From: Microvirga sp. BSC39 | Lineage (GTDB): Bacteria; Pseudomonadota; Alphaproteobacteria; Rhizobiales; Beijerinckiaceae | Direction: 5' to 3' | DNA: 64,000 bases | Assembly (NCBI RefSeq): GCF_000739015.1 | Contig: NZ_JPUG01000064.1 | Coordinates: forward strand, 62,001 to 126,000 | Shown here: piece by piece, positions 1 to 8,771 of the stretch | Layout: each line of letters starts with the position of its first letter | Position numbering within the stretch: the first letter of the stretch is position 1 | Program-made: the position numbers and the translations under genes | The notes under the pieces: generated by a model | What the model was told of the DNA's origin: nothing | Seen by the model: the letters and a program-made list of their open reading frames with translations, nothing else | The model's database searches: none

Positions 1-1
1 C

Positions 2-547
2 TATTACATCGTGGCCCCGGCCGAGGCGTCCTCGAACCTCGCCCGCTATGACGGCGTGCGCTACGGCCTGCGCGAGAACGGCCGGGACATCGTCGATCTC
101 TACGAGAAGTCCCGTGCCGCCGGCTTCGGCCGCGAGGTCAAGCGCCGCATCATGATCGGCACCTATGTGCTCTCTGCGGGCTATTACGATGCCTATTACG
201 TCCGGGCCCAGAAGCTGCGCACCCTGATCAAGCGCGACTTCGAGGAGGTCTACGCCCAGGGCGTGCACGCCATCCTGACCCCGGCGACCCCGTCCTCGGC
301 CTTCGGCATCGGCGAGAAGGGCTCTGGCGACCCGGTCGAGATGTACCTCAACGACATCTTCACCGTGACGGTGAACATGGCGGGCCTGCCAGGCATCGCC
401 GTGCCGGCCGGGCTCGATGCTCAGGGGCTGCCCCTCGGCCTGCAGCTCATCGGCCGCGCCTTCGACGAGGAGACCCTCTTCGCCGCCGGTCAGGTGATCG
501 AGGATTCCGCCGGCCGCATCAAGCTGCCCCAGGCCTGGTGGGCTTGA
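2..547 (+). CDS. gatA: Asp-tRNA(Asn)/Glu-tRNA(Gln) amidotransferase subunit A, C-terminal part
   Basis: This is the 3' part of an amidase-family gene whose beginning lies before the window; the reading frame is already open at base 2. The visible 181 residues start inside the conserved GatA segment [20 protein letters not shown] and continue through the [13 protein letters not shown] region and the C-terminal [15 protein letters not shown] motif typical of GatA. GatA hydrolyses glutamine and passes ammonia to GatB, which amidates mischarged Glu-tRNA(Gln) or Asp-tRNA(Asn) in the cytoplasm. The catalytic Ser-Ser-Lys residues are upstream and cannot be checked. Its partner gatB lies 1.5 kb downstream, separated by three unrelated small genes. 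The end of the frame overlaps the possible start of the next gene. Confidence 0.95.
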   Translation, partial: YYIVAPAEASSNLARYDGVRYGLRENGRDIVDLYEKSRAAGFGREVKRRIMIGTYVLSAGYYDAYYVRAQKLRTLIKRDFEEVYAQGVHAILTPATPSSAFGIGEKGSGDPVEMYLNDIFTVTVNMAGLPGIAVPAGLDAQGLPLGLQLIGRAFDEETLFAAGQVIEDSAGRIKLPQAWWA

Positions 548-852
548 GCCCAGTGGGTCCGACCGTTCCCGTCGTCACCCTCTGGGACTGGCTGCCTGCG
601 GCCTTCGATCCGGTGCTGATCCTGATTGCGGTCTGGCTCGGCTGGAAGGCCGACCAGTTCGGCAAGGTGCTGATCGTCGGCATGGTGGCCCTGGCCGTCT
701 CCGTGCTCGTCTCCTGGGCGATCAGCAGCATGGGCCTGCCCTGGATCGCGCCGGTGCGGTCCGACGGGCTGACCCTGTTTCCCGTGCGCTTCGTGGCCGC
801 CATGCTCTGGGCGAGCGGCGCCTATGCTGCCCGCCGGTTGGCAAAAGGTTAG
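538..852 (+). CDS. Small multi-spanning membrane protein, unknown function
   Basis: A 104-residue frame begins at a GTG inside the last codons of gatA; a TTG at 544 and a GTG at 553 are alternative starts. It contains two or three hydrophobic stretches (about residues 24-35, 42-64 and 83-97), so it is probably an inner-membrane protein. The overlap suggests translational coupling to gatA. I do not recognise a family. It runs to 852 and converges on the minus-strand gene that ends at 849, overlapping it by 4 nt. Confidence 0.7.
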   Translation: MGLSPVGPTVPVVTLWDWLPAAFDPVLILIAVWLGWKADQFGKVLIVGMVALAVSVLVSWAISSMGLPWIAPVRSDGLTLFPVRFVAAMLWASGAYAARRLAKG

Positions 853-1376
853 GCTTCGGCGAGTCCCGCGCCGGAGCCGGCCGGATTGCCGAGTGCGGTC
901 GCGATTTCAGACAGCGTCGCCTTCTCGGCATCGCTGACCGCCACGCCGCCGAATCCTAAGAACCCGCCTTCCTTACCGGCCTCGGCCGATTTCCGGGCCA
1001 CGCTCCACAGCCAGGACTTGAAGGCTGCCGCCTCGTCCGGCGCCTTGGTATCAAGCAGGCCCGATACGGCGTGAAGCTCCTCGATGGCCTTGCGCTTCAC
1101 GTCGGCGAACTGGCTGCCCTTGAACTGGCTTTGAAAGGATTCGCGCACGGCATTGCGCGTCTCGGTGTTGGCGATATCGTCGGCCACGGCCTTCACGAGC
1201 GGCGTCGCCTGGGTGTCCTGCTTGGCTTCGAGCAGGGCCCAGCCGCTGGACATGGATTCCTGCAACAGGCTCCAGAGCCCGCCCGGATCCGCCGCGGTGA
1301 TCGCCATGCTGGCCACCACGGGGCTCGCCACGAGGCGGGACCATTCCTCGGGGGTGAAGCTCGACTTGTTCGCCAT
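849..1376 (-). CDS. Conserved hypothetical protein, soluble, mostly helical
   Basis: This encodes 175 residues beginning MANKSSFTPEEWSRL. I chose the start at 1376 because a clear Shine-Dalgarno (TCCGGAGG on the minus strand, 1381-1388) lies just upstream; the frame itself continues 15 codons further. There is no signal peptide and no membrane segment. The sequence is predicted helical, with an early W-S-R-L-V segment, a central N-T-E-T-R-N region and a glycine-rich GGFLGFGG patch near residue 145. I do not recognise a named domain. It sits with two other small genes between gatA and gatB and shows no functional link to them. Confidence 0.75.
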   Translation of the reverse strand: MANKSSFTPEEWSRLVASPVVASMAITAADPGGLWSLLQESMSSGWALLEAKQDTQATPLVKAVADDIANTETRNAVRESFQSQFKGSQFADVKRKAIEELHAVSGLLDTKAPDEAAAFKSWLWSVARKSAEAGKEGGFLGFGGVAVSDAEKATLSEIATALGNPAGSGAGLAEA

Positions 1377-1478
1377 GGTGGGCCTCCGGATATGCAGCGG
1401 ATTGGAAACTCCCAAACGCAACCGCTCAAGCTTGCCCTTCGTTCCTCGGCAGGCCCGGTGCTGCCCGGCCCAAAAGGA

Positions 1479-1506
1479 ATGGGCCCGACCGTGAGGTCGG
1501 GCCCAT
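1479..1506 (-). terminator. Rho-independent terminator of the small membrane gene at 1535-1846
   Basis: A perfect 12-bp stem (ATGGGCCCGACC / GGTCGGGCCCAT) with a 4-nt loop is followed on the minus strand by TCCTTTT. It lies 29 nt past the stop codon of the minus-strand gene. Confidence 0.8.
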
Positions 1507-1534
1507 CCTGCGCAGTGAAACGCGAGACGCTAGA

Positions 1535-1846
1535 TTACTGCTGCGGAGCGGGAGCCGCGGGGGCTGCCGGAGCCGGGGTGGTCGGGGTCGCCGGAGCGGT
1601 CGAGGAACCGCCGGTGGCGCCGGAACCCGTGCGCGGTGCAGTGCTTTCCGTCTGAGTGCCGGTGCTGCCGGTCGTGCTCGGCTCGTTGCTGCCGCCATCA
1701 TAGAACAGGAAGGCGAGCAGGCCCAGGGCGATAACAAGACCGCCGATCACGTAAGCAAGTGTGTTCGAACCGCGACCGGTGTTATCGTAGACGTTGGTCT
1801 CACGATTGTAGACGTTGGGTTCGCGATCCATCGGATCCATAGCCAT
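1535..1846 (-). CDS. Single-span membrane protein with Pro/Ala/Thr-rich tail
   Basis: 103 residues beginning MAMDPMDREPNVYNRETNVYD. The start at 1846 is preceded by AAGGAGTTT on the minus strand; the frame extends 20 codons further but without a better ribosome site. An N-terminal polar segment of about 29 residues is followed by one hydrophobic span (roughly residues 30-47, ending LLAFLFYDGG) and a C-terminal low-complexity tail rich in Thr, Ala, Pro and Gly. This topology is common among small envelope proteins in Hyphomicrobiales. The function is unknown. A strong terminator follows. Confidence 0.7.
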   Translation of the reverse strand: MAMDPMDREPNVYNRETNVYDNTGRGSNTLAYVIGGLVIALGLLAFLFYDGGSNEPSTTGSTGTQTESTAPRTGSGATGGSSTAPATPTTPAPAAPAAPAPQQ

Positions 1847-2067
1847 TTTGAAACTCCTTGACCGTTTTACCTCCCGAACAACGCCGAATGGGAGATGCGG
1901 TTTCATCGCAGCGTGGCAATTATTTTCGAAAGCTGTGCATAAATTGTTTCTGATCTTAACGAACGGGTTACCTGTCTGAACGCCCGTTCATCTCGAAGGG
2001 GGTTGACCGGTTCAAGCGCCGCTCTTACTCCGGGCAGGAAATATAAGAGATTGAAGGCGCAAGGCTC

Positions 2068-3543
2068 ATGAACGCTCCCGTCAACCCTAAGAAGCTCATC
2101 AAAGGCGCGACAGGCGATTGGGAAATCGTCATCGGCATGGAGATCCATGCCCAGGTGACGAGCCAGGCCAAGCTGTTCTCCGGCGCCTCCACGGCCTTCG
2201 GCAACGATCCCAACAGCAACGTTTCCCTGGTGGACGCGGCCATGCCCGGCATGCTGCCCGTCATCAACGAGGAATGCGTGCGCCAGGCCATCCGCACGGG
2301 CCTCGGCCTCAAGGCCGAGATCAACCTGCGCAGCACCTTCGACCGCAAGAACTATTTCTACCCGGACCTGCCGCAGGGCTACCAGATCAGCCAGTACAAG
2401 AGCCCCATCGTGGGCGAGGGCGAGGTGATCGTGGACGTGCCGGAGACCGGCGAGACCATCATGGTGCGCATCGAGCGCCTGCATCTGGAGCAGGATGCCG
2501 GCAAGTCGATCCACGACCTGCACCCCACCATGAGCTTCGTCGACCTCAACCGCTCCGGCGTTGCCCTCATGGAGATCGTTTCGAAGCCGGACCTGCGCTC
2601 GGCGGACGAGGCGCGCGCCTACGTGACCAAGCTGCGCACGATCCTGCGCTATCTCGGCACCTGCGACGGCGACATGGACAAGGGCAACCTGCGCGCCGAC
2701 GTGAACGTGTCCGTGCGCCGTCCGGGCGACGAGCTCGGTACCCGCTGCGAGATCAAGAACGTCAACTCCATCCGCTTCATCGGCCAGGCCATCGAATACG
2801 AGGCGCGGCGCCAGATCGCGATCCTGGAGGATGGCGGCACCATCGACCAGGAGACCCGCCTCTACGATCCGGGCAAGGGCGAGACCCGCTCCATGCGCTC
2901 CAAGGAAGAGGCGCATGATTACCGCTACTTCCCCGATCCGGACCTGCTGCCGCTCGAGTTCGACCAGGCCTATGTGGACGATCTCGCGAAGGGCCTGCCG
3001 GAGCTGCCCGACGAGAAGAAGGCGCGGTTCATGGCCGATTACGGCCTCTCGCCCTACGACGCGAGCGTGCTGGTGGCCGAGCGCGCCTCCGCCGACTTCT
3101 TCGAGGAGGTGGCGAAGGGCCGCGACGGCAAGGCCGCGGCGAACTGGATCATCAACGAGCTCTTCGGCCGCCTGAACAAGGAAGGCAAGGACATCTCGGA
3201 GACCCCGGTCTCGGCCGCCCAGCTCGGCGCCATCATCGAGCTCATCGGCGAGAACGTGATCTCCGGCAAGATCGCCAAGGACCTGTTCGAGATCGTGTTC
3301 ACGGAAGGCGGCGACCCGCGCGAACTCGTGGAAACACGCGGCATGAAGCAGGTGACCGACACGGGCGCCATCGAGAAGGCCGTGGACGAGATCATCGCGG
3401 CAAACCCCGACAAGGTGGAGCAGGCGAAGGCGAAGCCCACGCTGCTCGGCTGGTTCGTGGGACAGACCATGAAGGCCACGGGCGGCAAGGCCAACCCGCA
3501 GGCCCTGAACGAGATCCTCAAGCGCAAGCTCGGGATCGAGTAA
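2068..3543 (+). CDS. gatB: Asp-tRNA(Asn)/Glu-tRNA(Gln) amidotransferase subunit B
   Basis: 491 residues, the normal length for GatB. Family hallmarks are visible: [13 protein letters not shown] at residues 18-30, the [17 protein letters not shown] segment, [12 protein letters not shown], and the [12 protein letters not shown] and RCEIKNVNS motifs of the kinase-like cradle. The C-terminal part is the YqeY/tail domain that grips tRNA. The enzyme phosphorylates the glutamate or aspartate carried on mischarged tRNA and amidates it with ammonia supplied by GatA. It is needed where GlnRS and/or AsnRS is absent. The gene stands alone after a 220-nt upstream gap rather than being contiguous with gatA, so it probably has its own promoter. 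Confidence 0.97.
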   Translation: MNAPVNPKKLIKGATGDWEIVIGMEIHAQVTSQAKLFSGASTAFGNDPNSNVSLVDAAMPGMLPVINEECVRQAIRTGLGLKAEINLRSTFDRKNYFYPDLPQGYQISQYKSPIVGEGEVIVDVPETGETIMVRIERLHLEQDAGKSIHDLHPTMSFVDLNRSGVALMEIVSKPDLRSADEARAYVTKLRTILRYLGTCDGDMDKGNLRADVNVSVRRPGDELGTRCEIKNVNSIRFIGQAIEYEARRQIAILEDGGTIDQETRLYDPGKGETRSMRSKEEAHDYRYFPDPDLLPLEFDQAYVDDLAKGLPELPDEKKARFMADYGLSPYDASVLVAERASADFFEEVAKGRDGKAAANWIINELFGRLNKEGKDISETPVSAAQLGAIIELIGENVISGKIAKDLFEIVFTEGGDPRELVETRGMKQVTDTGAIEKAVDEIIAANPDKVEQAKAKPTLLGWFVGQTMKATGGKANPQALNEILKRKLGIE

Positions 3544-3607
3544 GGCCGTTCGGCCATCCCGGCGGAGCGCACCCGCGCCCGCCGGGGCTCATGCAGGCAC
3601 CGCTCCC

Positions 3608-4264
3608 GTGACCTCGCAACCCAACCCCTTCGCACCGCACTGGCTGATCCGCGACATCGTGATCGCCTCGCACCGCGCCGCCGTCGGGCCGGGCGGCCTG
3701 CTCTTCGTGGGGGATTCCTTGGTCGAAGGCTTTTATTGGAACCGCATCGGTTCGCGGCCGGTGCTGAATGCCGGCTATTCCGGCATCTGGACCGAAGCCC
3801 TCGAGCCGCGGGTGCCGCTTCTCCTGCAATCGGCAGAGCCCAGTCTCGCCGTGCTCCTCGTCGGCACGAACGATGCCAAGAAGGACTGCACGGAAGGGGC
3901 GCTCATTGGTGTGATGCGGCACTTCGAGGCCATCGTCCGGCACTTCGAGGAGGCGGCCGTGCCGCTCGTCGTGATGACCCCGCCGCCCATCGAGACGGGC
4001 AAGCGCCTGACGGGCTTTTACGCCAAGGATGCCATGGCATCCTTGAGCCGACGCATGGTGCAGGCGGCGAAAGAGCGGGCCGTCGCCATTGTCGATCTGC
4101 AGCGTGCTTTTGCCGATGGCAGCGGCGCCGCGAAAGCAGGCGTCACGACGGATGGCATTCACCTGTCGGCAGAGGCCTATCGCCGGCTGCATGACATGCT
4201 CGAAAGAACAATCGCCGCTGTGACGGCGAGGAGGGGCGATGACCAACCCAGCGCGGAACATTGA
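3608..4264 (+). CDS. SGNH/GDSL-family hydrolase
   Basis: 218 residues from a GTG start. The N-terminal block LLFVGDSLVEGFYW carries the GDSL nucleophile serine (residues 35-38), a LVGTNDAKKD block supplies the conserved Gly/Asn (block III), and TDGIHLSAEAY near residue 180 supplies the Asp-x-x-His pair. All four SGNH blocks are therefore present, which indicates an active serine esterase, lipase or acylhydrolase. There is no signal peptide, so it is probably cytoplasmic. Its 3' end overlaps the following GNAT gene by 26 nt, suggesting co-transcription. The substrate cannot be deduced. Confidence 0.85.
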   Translation: MTSQPNPFAPHWLIRDIVIASHRAAVGPGGLLFVGDSLVEGFYWNRIGSRPVLNAGYSGIWTEALEPRVPLLLQSAEPSLAVLLVGTNDAKKDCTEGALIGVMRHFEAIVRHFEEAAVPLVVMTPPPIETGKRLTGFYAKDAMASLSRRMVQAAKERAVAIVDLQRAFADGSGAAKAGVTTDGIHLSAEAYRRLHDMLERTIAAVTARRGDDQPSAEH

Positions 4265-4766
4265 AGACCTGCCCGTCATCCGTCCCGTCCGCGACGGCGA
4301 CAGGCAGGATCTCTTCGGTCTGATCGCGATCTGCTACGCGGATTATCCCGGCTGCTTCGTCGATCCTCATGACGACCTGCCGGATCTGCGCGACCCAAGC
4401 ACGTCCTACGACCGGACCGGCGGCGCCTTCTTGGCCGTCGAGGACGAGCGCGGGCGCGTCTGCGCCTGCGTGGCGGTGGACTTTCCGGAAAGCGGAACGG
4501 CGGAACTGCACCGGCTCTACGTGCGCCCGGACCAGCGCGGGCGGGGCCTGGGCTCGCGCCTGGTGCATCGGGCCGAAATGCATGCGCGCAGCAAAGGCGC
4601 ATCGCGCATCGTCCTGTGGTCCGACACGCGCTTCACCACGGCTCACCGCCTCTACACGAGGCTGGGTTATGGGCGGGCCGAAGGACAGCGGCAACTGGCG
4701 GATATCTCGCAATCGGCGGAATACCGGTTTGAAAAGAGCCTTGAAAGCATCCAGAGTGCAGCCTGA
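4239..4766 (+). CDS. GNAT-family N-acetyltransferase
   Basis: 175 residues starting with ATG inside the previous gene. The fold is recognisable from the early PVIRPVRDGDRQDLFGLI segment, the beta-4 strand ELHRLYVRPDQRGRGLGSRLV (the Arg-x-x-Gly-x-Gly acetyl-CoA loop near residues 98-105), and the C-terminal ARSKGASRIVLWSDTRF and HRLYTRLGY helix-strand typical of GNAT enzymes. The acceptor is unknown. It follows an SGNH hydrolase and precedes a LysE exporter with short gaps, so the three may form one transcription unit. Confidence 0.85.
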   Translation: MTNPARNIEDLPVIRPVRDGDRQDLFGLIAICYADYPGCFVDPHDDLPDLRDPSTSYDRTGGAFLAVEDERGRVCACVAVDFPESGTAELHRLYVRPDQRGRGLGSRLVHRAEMHARSKGASRIVLWSDTRFTTAHRLYTRLGYGRAEGQRQLADISQSAEYRFEKSLESIQSAA

Positions 4767-4799
4767 CCGGGTGCGGATCGCAGGGCGGGAGCAGCGTTC

Positions 4800-5435
4800 A
4801 TGATGTTTGAGGTGGCGGGCGTCTTTGCCGGAATCGTGCTCGCCCAGATTTCGCCCGGCCCGAACCTCATGGCCGTGTCCTCCATCGCCCTCGGAGGCGG
4901 GCGCGTGCCCGGCGCCATCGCGGCGGCGGGAGTCGCCACGGGCGTGTTCATCTGGTCCATTCTGTTCGCGCTCGGGATCGGCGCGCTGCTCAAGGCCTTT
5001 CCGCAGGCGATCACCGCCATGCGTCTCCTGGGTGGAGGCTACCTGATCTATCTGGGCTTGCGCGCCCTGCGGACGGCTTTCACGCCATCGACCAGAAAGC
5101 CCGACCCGGAGCGCGCCCACATGCCGGCAGGCGAAGCCTACCGTCGCGGCTTGTTCGTCGTCATGACCAATCCGAAAGCGGCCCTGATGTGGGTGGCGAT
5201 CCCCATGTATCTGGCATCCTTGAGTTTCTCCAAGCTCCAGTTCCTGGCCATCGGCCTCGGGGCTTCCGCGTCGGCCATGATCATCTACGGCACCTACGCG
5301 CTGATCTTCTCGACCGGGATCGCCATGCGGGCCTATGCCCGGTTCTTCCGCATCATCGAAGGCAGCTTCGGCGCGGTCTTCGGCGCCATCGGCGTCAAGG
5401 TCTTCGTCGACGGCGTGCGCGAGTTGAAGGCTTGA
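4800..5435 (+). CDS. LysE/RhtB-family amino-acid exporter
   Basis: 211 residues with about six hydrophobic segments. The N-terminus carries the LysE signature region LAQISPGPNLMAVSSIALGGGR, and a NPKAALMWVAIP motif lies in the middle (near residue 125), both characteristic of the LysE/RhtB superfamily. Members export basic or neutral amino acids, homoserine lactone or related metabolites from the cytoplasm. Two adjacent ATGs start the frame (4800 and 4803). A clear intrinsic terminator follows at 5474-5500. The substrate is not predictable from sequence. Confidence 0.9.
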   Translation: MMFEVAGVFAGIVLAQISPGPNLMAVSSIALGGGRVPGAIAAAGVATGVFIWSILFALGIGALLKAFPQAITAMRLLGGGYLIYLGLRALRTAFTPSTRKPDPERAHMPAGEAYRRGLFVVMTNPKAALMWVAIPMYLASLSFSKLQFLAIGLGASASAMIIYGTYALIFSTGIAMRAYARFFRIIEGSFGAVFGAIGVKVFVDGVRELKA

Positions 5436-5473
5436 GGCTGGTAAAACCAGCGCCGATAAAGTAGTGTCTTCCC

Positions 5474-5500
5474 GCGGCTGAACGACTCAGCCGCTTTTTT
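5474..5500 (+). terminator. Rho-independent terminator after the LysE exporter
   Basis: The stem GCGGCTGA / TCAGCCGC with a 5-nt loop is followed directly by six T residues. Confidence 0.9.
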
Positions 5501-5592
5501 CACCTGCAGCCGAAGGAGGCGTCACATGGTCATGAACTTTGCTCCATGCGCAATCGCCGCAATCCTTCCTTCTCAATTCGCTGCAGGTTTCT

Positions 5593-5778
5593 ATGAAGCA
5601 GATCACGCTTTCCCTTGTGTGGCTCACAATCCGCATTGATCTCATTCCCGCCGTGCGGGAGCGCGGCCACAAGCCCCTGAAGTCCCTTCCACCTTCCGAG
5701 CTGCCGGCTTCGCTACGCGCGAGGCTCAGCACGCACTTGCTCAAGGACATCGGAGAAGACAACAGCGGGCGCGACTGA
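5593..5778 (+). CDS. Possible small protein with a DUF1127-like C-terminus
   Basis: A 61-residue frame beginning MKQITLSLVWLTIRIDLIP and ending LSTHLLKDIGEDNSGRD. The ending resembles the L-S-x-x-x-L-x-D-I-G tail of DUF1127 (YjiS-like) small proteins, which are common in alphaproteobacteria. A weak AGG lies 6 nt upstream of the ATG. It sits alone in a 450-nt gap between the LysE terminator and a minus-strand gene. No protein-family match was run, so this is a low-confidence call; the remainder of the gap shows nothing else I can support. Confidence 0.35.
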   Translation: MKQITLSLVWLTIRIDLIPAVRERGHKPLKSLPPSELPASLRARLSTHLLKDIGEDNSGRD

Positions 5779-5883
5779 CCATGAGTGACAACCGAATGGA
5801 GGATGCGTCACGCGCATCCTCCTGCTCTTCATGGCGCAACGAAGAGCCCGCAACGGCGCGGAGCTTGCCGCGACAGGCCGGCT

Positions 5884-6303
5884 CTAAACCTCTGCCACCC
5901 CGTATTCCTCCGCGTACCGATTGGCCACCCGCGTCTGCCACAGGCACAGCACCGGCGCGACGATCAGCTCGACGAACAGCCCGCCGAGCATGAACAGCGA
6001 GGGCAGGCCCGTGAGGGCAAGGCCGATGAGGCGGCTCAAGCCCCCTATGACGACGAGCAATGTCAGCAGCCGAATGCGGCCGGTATGGATCTCGATGGAG
6101 GGCAGGGTGCTCCAGAAGCACAATCCGATGCCCAGCAGCAGGCCGGACAGATAACGGAAGTGGCTCTCCGCCGAGATGCTCACCGCGTCGCCCGTGAGCG
6201 CCTGCCCGAACAGAACGCCATAGAGCCCCGTTGCGACCGGGATGGTGGCGATAATCGCCACGCTCTGCTGCAGGAGCCTTCGCTCACGTTCCATGCTGGG
6301 CAT
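5884..6303 (-). CDS. DUF4345-family membrane protein
   Basis: 139 residues with four predicted transmembrane helices. The first ends in PVATGLYGVLFG, followed by an S-A-E-S-H-F-R-Y-L-S-G loop and helix, then a GLSRLIGLAL helix and a last helix ELIVAPVLCLWQ. This four-helix pattern with the SHFRYLSG motif is typical of DUF4345 proteins. The function is unknown. The start at 6303 lies 8 nt past the end of the MFS gene upstream on the same strand, so the two are probably co-transcribed. A second Met at residue 4 is an alternative start. Confidence 0.8.
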   Translation of the reverse strand: MPSMERERRLLQQSVAIIATIPVATGLYGVLFGQALTGDAVSISAESHFRYLSGLLLGIGLCFWSTLPSIEIHTGRIRLLTLLVVIGGLSRLIGLALTGLPSLFMLGGLFVELIVAPVLCLWQTRVANRYAEEYGVAEV

Positions 6304-6311
6304 GCCGTCTC

Positions 6312-7550
6312 CTATCTGTTTGCCTGCCTGAGAGCAGGGGCTGCACCGACGGCGACGATGACGCCGATCGATCCCATCACCAGCGCGATGCCGCCGATCA
6401 CGAGGCTAGGGCCTTCCGGGCCCGAGAACACGCCCACCAGCAACCCGGCCAGAGGCTGGGACAGGTTGTTGACGGTGATCATCGCACCGGTCGTCTTGCC
6501 GAAATCCTTCTGCGGAATGATCTTCTGGCGCAGGCTCCTGAGATAGATGGTGAACATCCTGTCGAAGCCGAGGACGAGAATGTAGCCTGCGGCATAGACC
6601 CCGTAATTGGGGCTGATTGCCGTCAGCAGGCCGCCGATGAAGATGGCCGTGTAGCCAATCGCTCCCATCGCCCTCAAGGGGATGATGACATGGGCCAGGA
6701 AGGTGAGGATCGCGATGGCCGCGACGGCACTGGCGGTCTGCAAAAGCGCGTAGCTCTGCTCGGACTGGCCGTGGATGCCCGTCACCATTGCGGCCGATGT
6801 GGCCAGCGTCGCGCCGAAGACGAAGTTCAGCCCGGCCGACAGCATGGCGGCTCTTCGCAGTCCGGGCAGATGCCAGATGTGCTTGAGGGCGATGCGGAAA
6901 GGATCGATCCAGCTCTTATGGGCCGCCTCCGGCGGGGCGAGTTCGATCCGGCTCGAGCGATGCCACAGGGTGAGCCCGAGATCCGCCAGCAGGAACAGGA
7001 ACGCCGTGATGCCGACCACGACCTGCCACGGCCACAGGCCCAGCAGGGCGGCCGCGAGGATCGGGCCGATCACCATCCCGAGCTGGTCGCCCAGCTGCGA
7101 GTAGGACAGGACCTTCTCGAACCGCTGCTGCCTGAAAATCTGCGGCAGCATCACCTCCCGGGCGAGAAACCCTTGCGTCGAGAGGATCCCGCAGACCGCC
7201 GAGAGCGCGATCAGCCAGCCGATGCCGCCAAGAAGCTCGTGGCCCGCAACGCCCACCGCGCAGGTGATCAGGCGGAAGCGCTGGCTGATGACCAGCAGGG
7301 ACACCGGCGAATAGCGATCGCAGAGGATGCCGCAGACGGCGAATAGCAGGTAGCGCGGCAGGGTTTCGATGAAGAAGGCCAGCCCCGCCAGGGCCGCGCT
7401 CTGCGTCGTCTGGAACACCACCAGAGGCACCAGGAACAGCAGCATCTGGTCCGCCAGGCGAGCGAAGAAGAGAGAGACGAAGAAGCTGATATCCCTGGCG
7501 CGCACTGGCATTCCCCGCGATCGACCCGGTGCGGCCGTCTCATGCAACAT
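6312..7550 (-). CDS. Major facilitator superfamily transporter
   Basis: About 412 residues with roughly twelve hydrophobic helices. Helix 2 is followed by a GILCDRYSP cytoplasmic loop equivalent to the MFS G-x-x-x-D-R motif, and QLGDQLGMVIGPILAAAL resembles the helix-5 antiporter/exporter motif. It is therefore probably an efflux-type permease. The frame is open up to 7646; I prefer the Met at 7550, with the Met at 7511 close to the first helix as an alternative. It diverges from the GST gene that starts at 7669 and is followed 8 nt later by the DUF4345 gene. The substrate is unknown. Confidence 0.85.
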   Translation of the reverse strand: MLHETAAPGRSRGMPVRARDISFFVSLFFARLADQMLLFLVPLVVFQTTQSAALAGLAFFIETLPRYLLFAVCGILCDRYSPVSLLVISQRFRLITCAVGVAGHELLGGIGWLIALSAVCGILSTQGFLAREVMLPQIFRQQRFEKVLSYSQLGDQLGMVIGPILAAALLGLWPWQVVVGITAFLFLLADLGLTLWHRSSRIELAPPEAAHKSWIDPFRIALKHIWHLPGLRRAAMLSAGLNFVFGATLATSAAMVTGIHGQSEQSYALLQTASAVAAIAILTFLAHVIIPLRAMGAIGYTAIFIGGLLTAISPNYGVYAAGYILVLGFDRMFTIYLRSLRQKIIPQKDFGKTTGAMITVNNLSQPLAGLLVGVFSGPEGPSLVIGGIALVMGSIGVIVAVGAAPALRQANR

Positions 7551-7668
7551 CCTGTCATATAATCTGTCCGTAGCCGGCGCCAGATCACAGCTCTTTCCGG
7601 AGAGGTTCTTTTCTGTTGGCGGAGAGCCGTCTAGGGTGCGGGCCACTGCATCGCTTCAGGGGGCTTTC

Positions 7669-8310
7669 ATGCCGGCACGGTTCGAACTCCACGGAATTGC
7701 CTTTTCCGGCCCGACCTACAAGGTCGGCCTGCTGCTGACCCTGGCGGGCGAGCCGTTCGATTACGTCCATGTCAACATGATGCAGGGCGAGCACAAGCAG
7801 CCGCCGCACCTGTCGAAGCAGCGCTATGGGCAGGTTCCCCTGCTCATCGACCGCAACAACGGCCGGCATCTGTGCCAGTCTGCCGCCATCATGGAATATC
7901 TCGCCGACATGACCGGCAAGTTCGGCGGCGCCAATCTCGACGAGCGCCTGCAGGCGCGCGAATGGATGTACTGGGATTTCGACCGGCTCGCCTCGAATGT
8001 CTACCGCGCCAGGACGATCAGGCTCGGCATCCGCCCGGCCGGACCGGAAGTGCTGGAGTTCAGCATGGCCGGGGGCAATGCCGCCCTGAAGGTGCTCGAC
8101 GAGCATCTCGCCGGCCGCACCTGGATTGTCGGCGAGGGCGCCACCATCGCCGACATCGACATTTACGGCGTGACGGCTTTTGCCGACGAGGGCGGCTTCG
8201 ACCTTGCCGCCTATCCCAACATTCAGGCCTGGGCTGAGCGGTTCGAGGCTCTGCCCGGGTTCAAGGGCCGCAAGGATCTCCTTCCAACGGAGTCCCGCGC
8301 GGCCGCATGA
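7669..8310 (+). CDS. Glutathione S-transferase family protein
   Basis: 213 residues with the GST layout: an N-terminal thioredoxin-like domain (about residues 1-80) that includes FSGPTYKVGLLLTL, the cis-proline segment YGQVPLLID and the ICQSAAI-type glutathione-binding segment (here LCQSAAIMEYLAD); then a helical C-terminal domain with the N-capping box GEGATIADIDIYG. CAGGGGG lies upstream of the ATG. The frame stays open upstream into the divergent MFS gene, but that extension is not protein-like. The gene overlaps the next GNAT gene by four bases (ATGA), indicating coupled translation. Confidence 0.88.
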   Translation: MPARFELHGIAFSGPTYKVGLLLTLAGEPFDYVHVNMMQGEHKQPPHLSKQRYGQVPLLIDRNNGRHLCQSAAIMEYLADMTGKFGGANLDERLQAREWMYWDFDRLASNVYRARTIRLGIRPAGPEVLEFSMAGGNAALKVLDEHLAGRTWIVGEGATIADIDIYGVTAFADEGGFDLAAYPNIQAWAERFEALPGFKGRKDLLPTESRAAA

Positions 8311-8765
8311 GCAATCTCCTGATCCGCGAAGCGCGGGCCGGCGATCTCGAAGCGATCATCCGCCTGCACGAGGAGGACGAGCTGGGCTCTCACGGCGATG
8401 CGTGGTTGCCGGAGACGGAGGCCGCCTACGAGGCGGCTTTCGCCGCCATCGAGCGCAGCCCTGAGAACCGGTTGTTCGTGGCGGTCGACGGCGATGAGGT
8501 CGTCGGCACGTTCCAGCTCACCTTCATTCCCAATCTCACCGGTCGGGGAGCCACGCGCGTGAAGGTCGAGAGCGTGAAGGTCAAGGCCGCCCGACGCTCC
8601 AGCGGCATCGGCGCCAGGATGATGGCGTTCGCCGAAGACCACGCCCGTGAGAACGGCGCCCGCGCCATGGAGCTGACCTCCAACAAAACCCGGGGGAACG
8701 CCCACCGCTTCTACGAGCGCCTCGGCTTCTCCCGCAGCCACGAGGGCTTCAAGAAGAAGCTCTAA
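8307..8765 (+). CDS. GNAT-family N-acetyltransferase
   Basis: 152 residues beginning MSNLLIREARAGDLEAI, the usual N-terminal strand and helix of GNAT enzymes. The acetyl-CoA loop is ARRSSGIGARMMAFAE near residue 95, and the C-terminal strand-helix is NAHRFYERLGFSRSHEGF. The ATG overlaps the stop of the GST gene (ATGA), so the pair is translationally coupled. The acceptor substrate is unknown. Confidence 0.88.
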   Translation: MSNLLIREARAGDLEAIIRLHEEDELGSHGDAWLPETEAAYEAAFAAIERSPENRLFVAVDGDEVVGTFQLTFIPNLTGRGATRVKVESVKVKAARRSSGIGARMMAFAEDHARENGARAMELTSNKTRGNAHRFYERLGFSRSHEGFKKKL

Positions 8766-8771
8766 GGCCCG

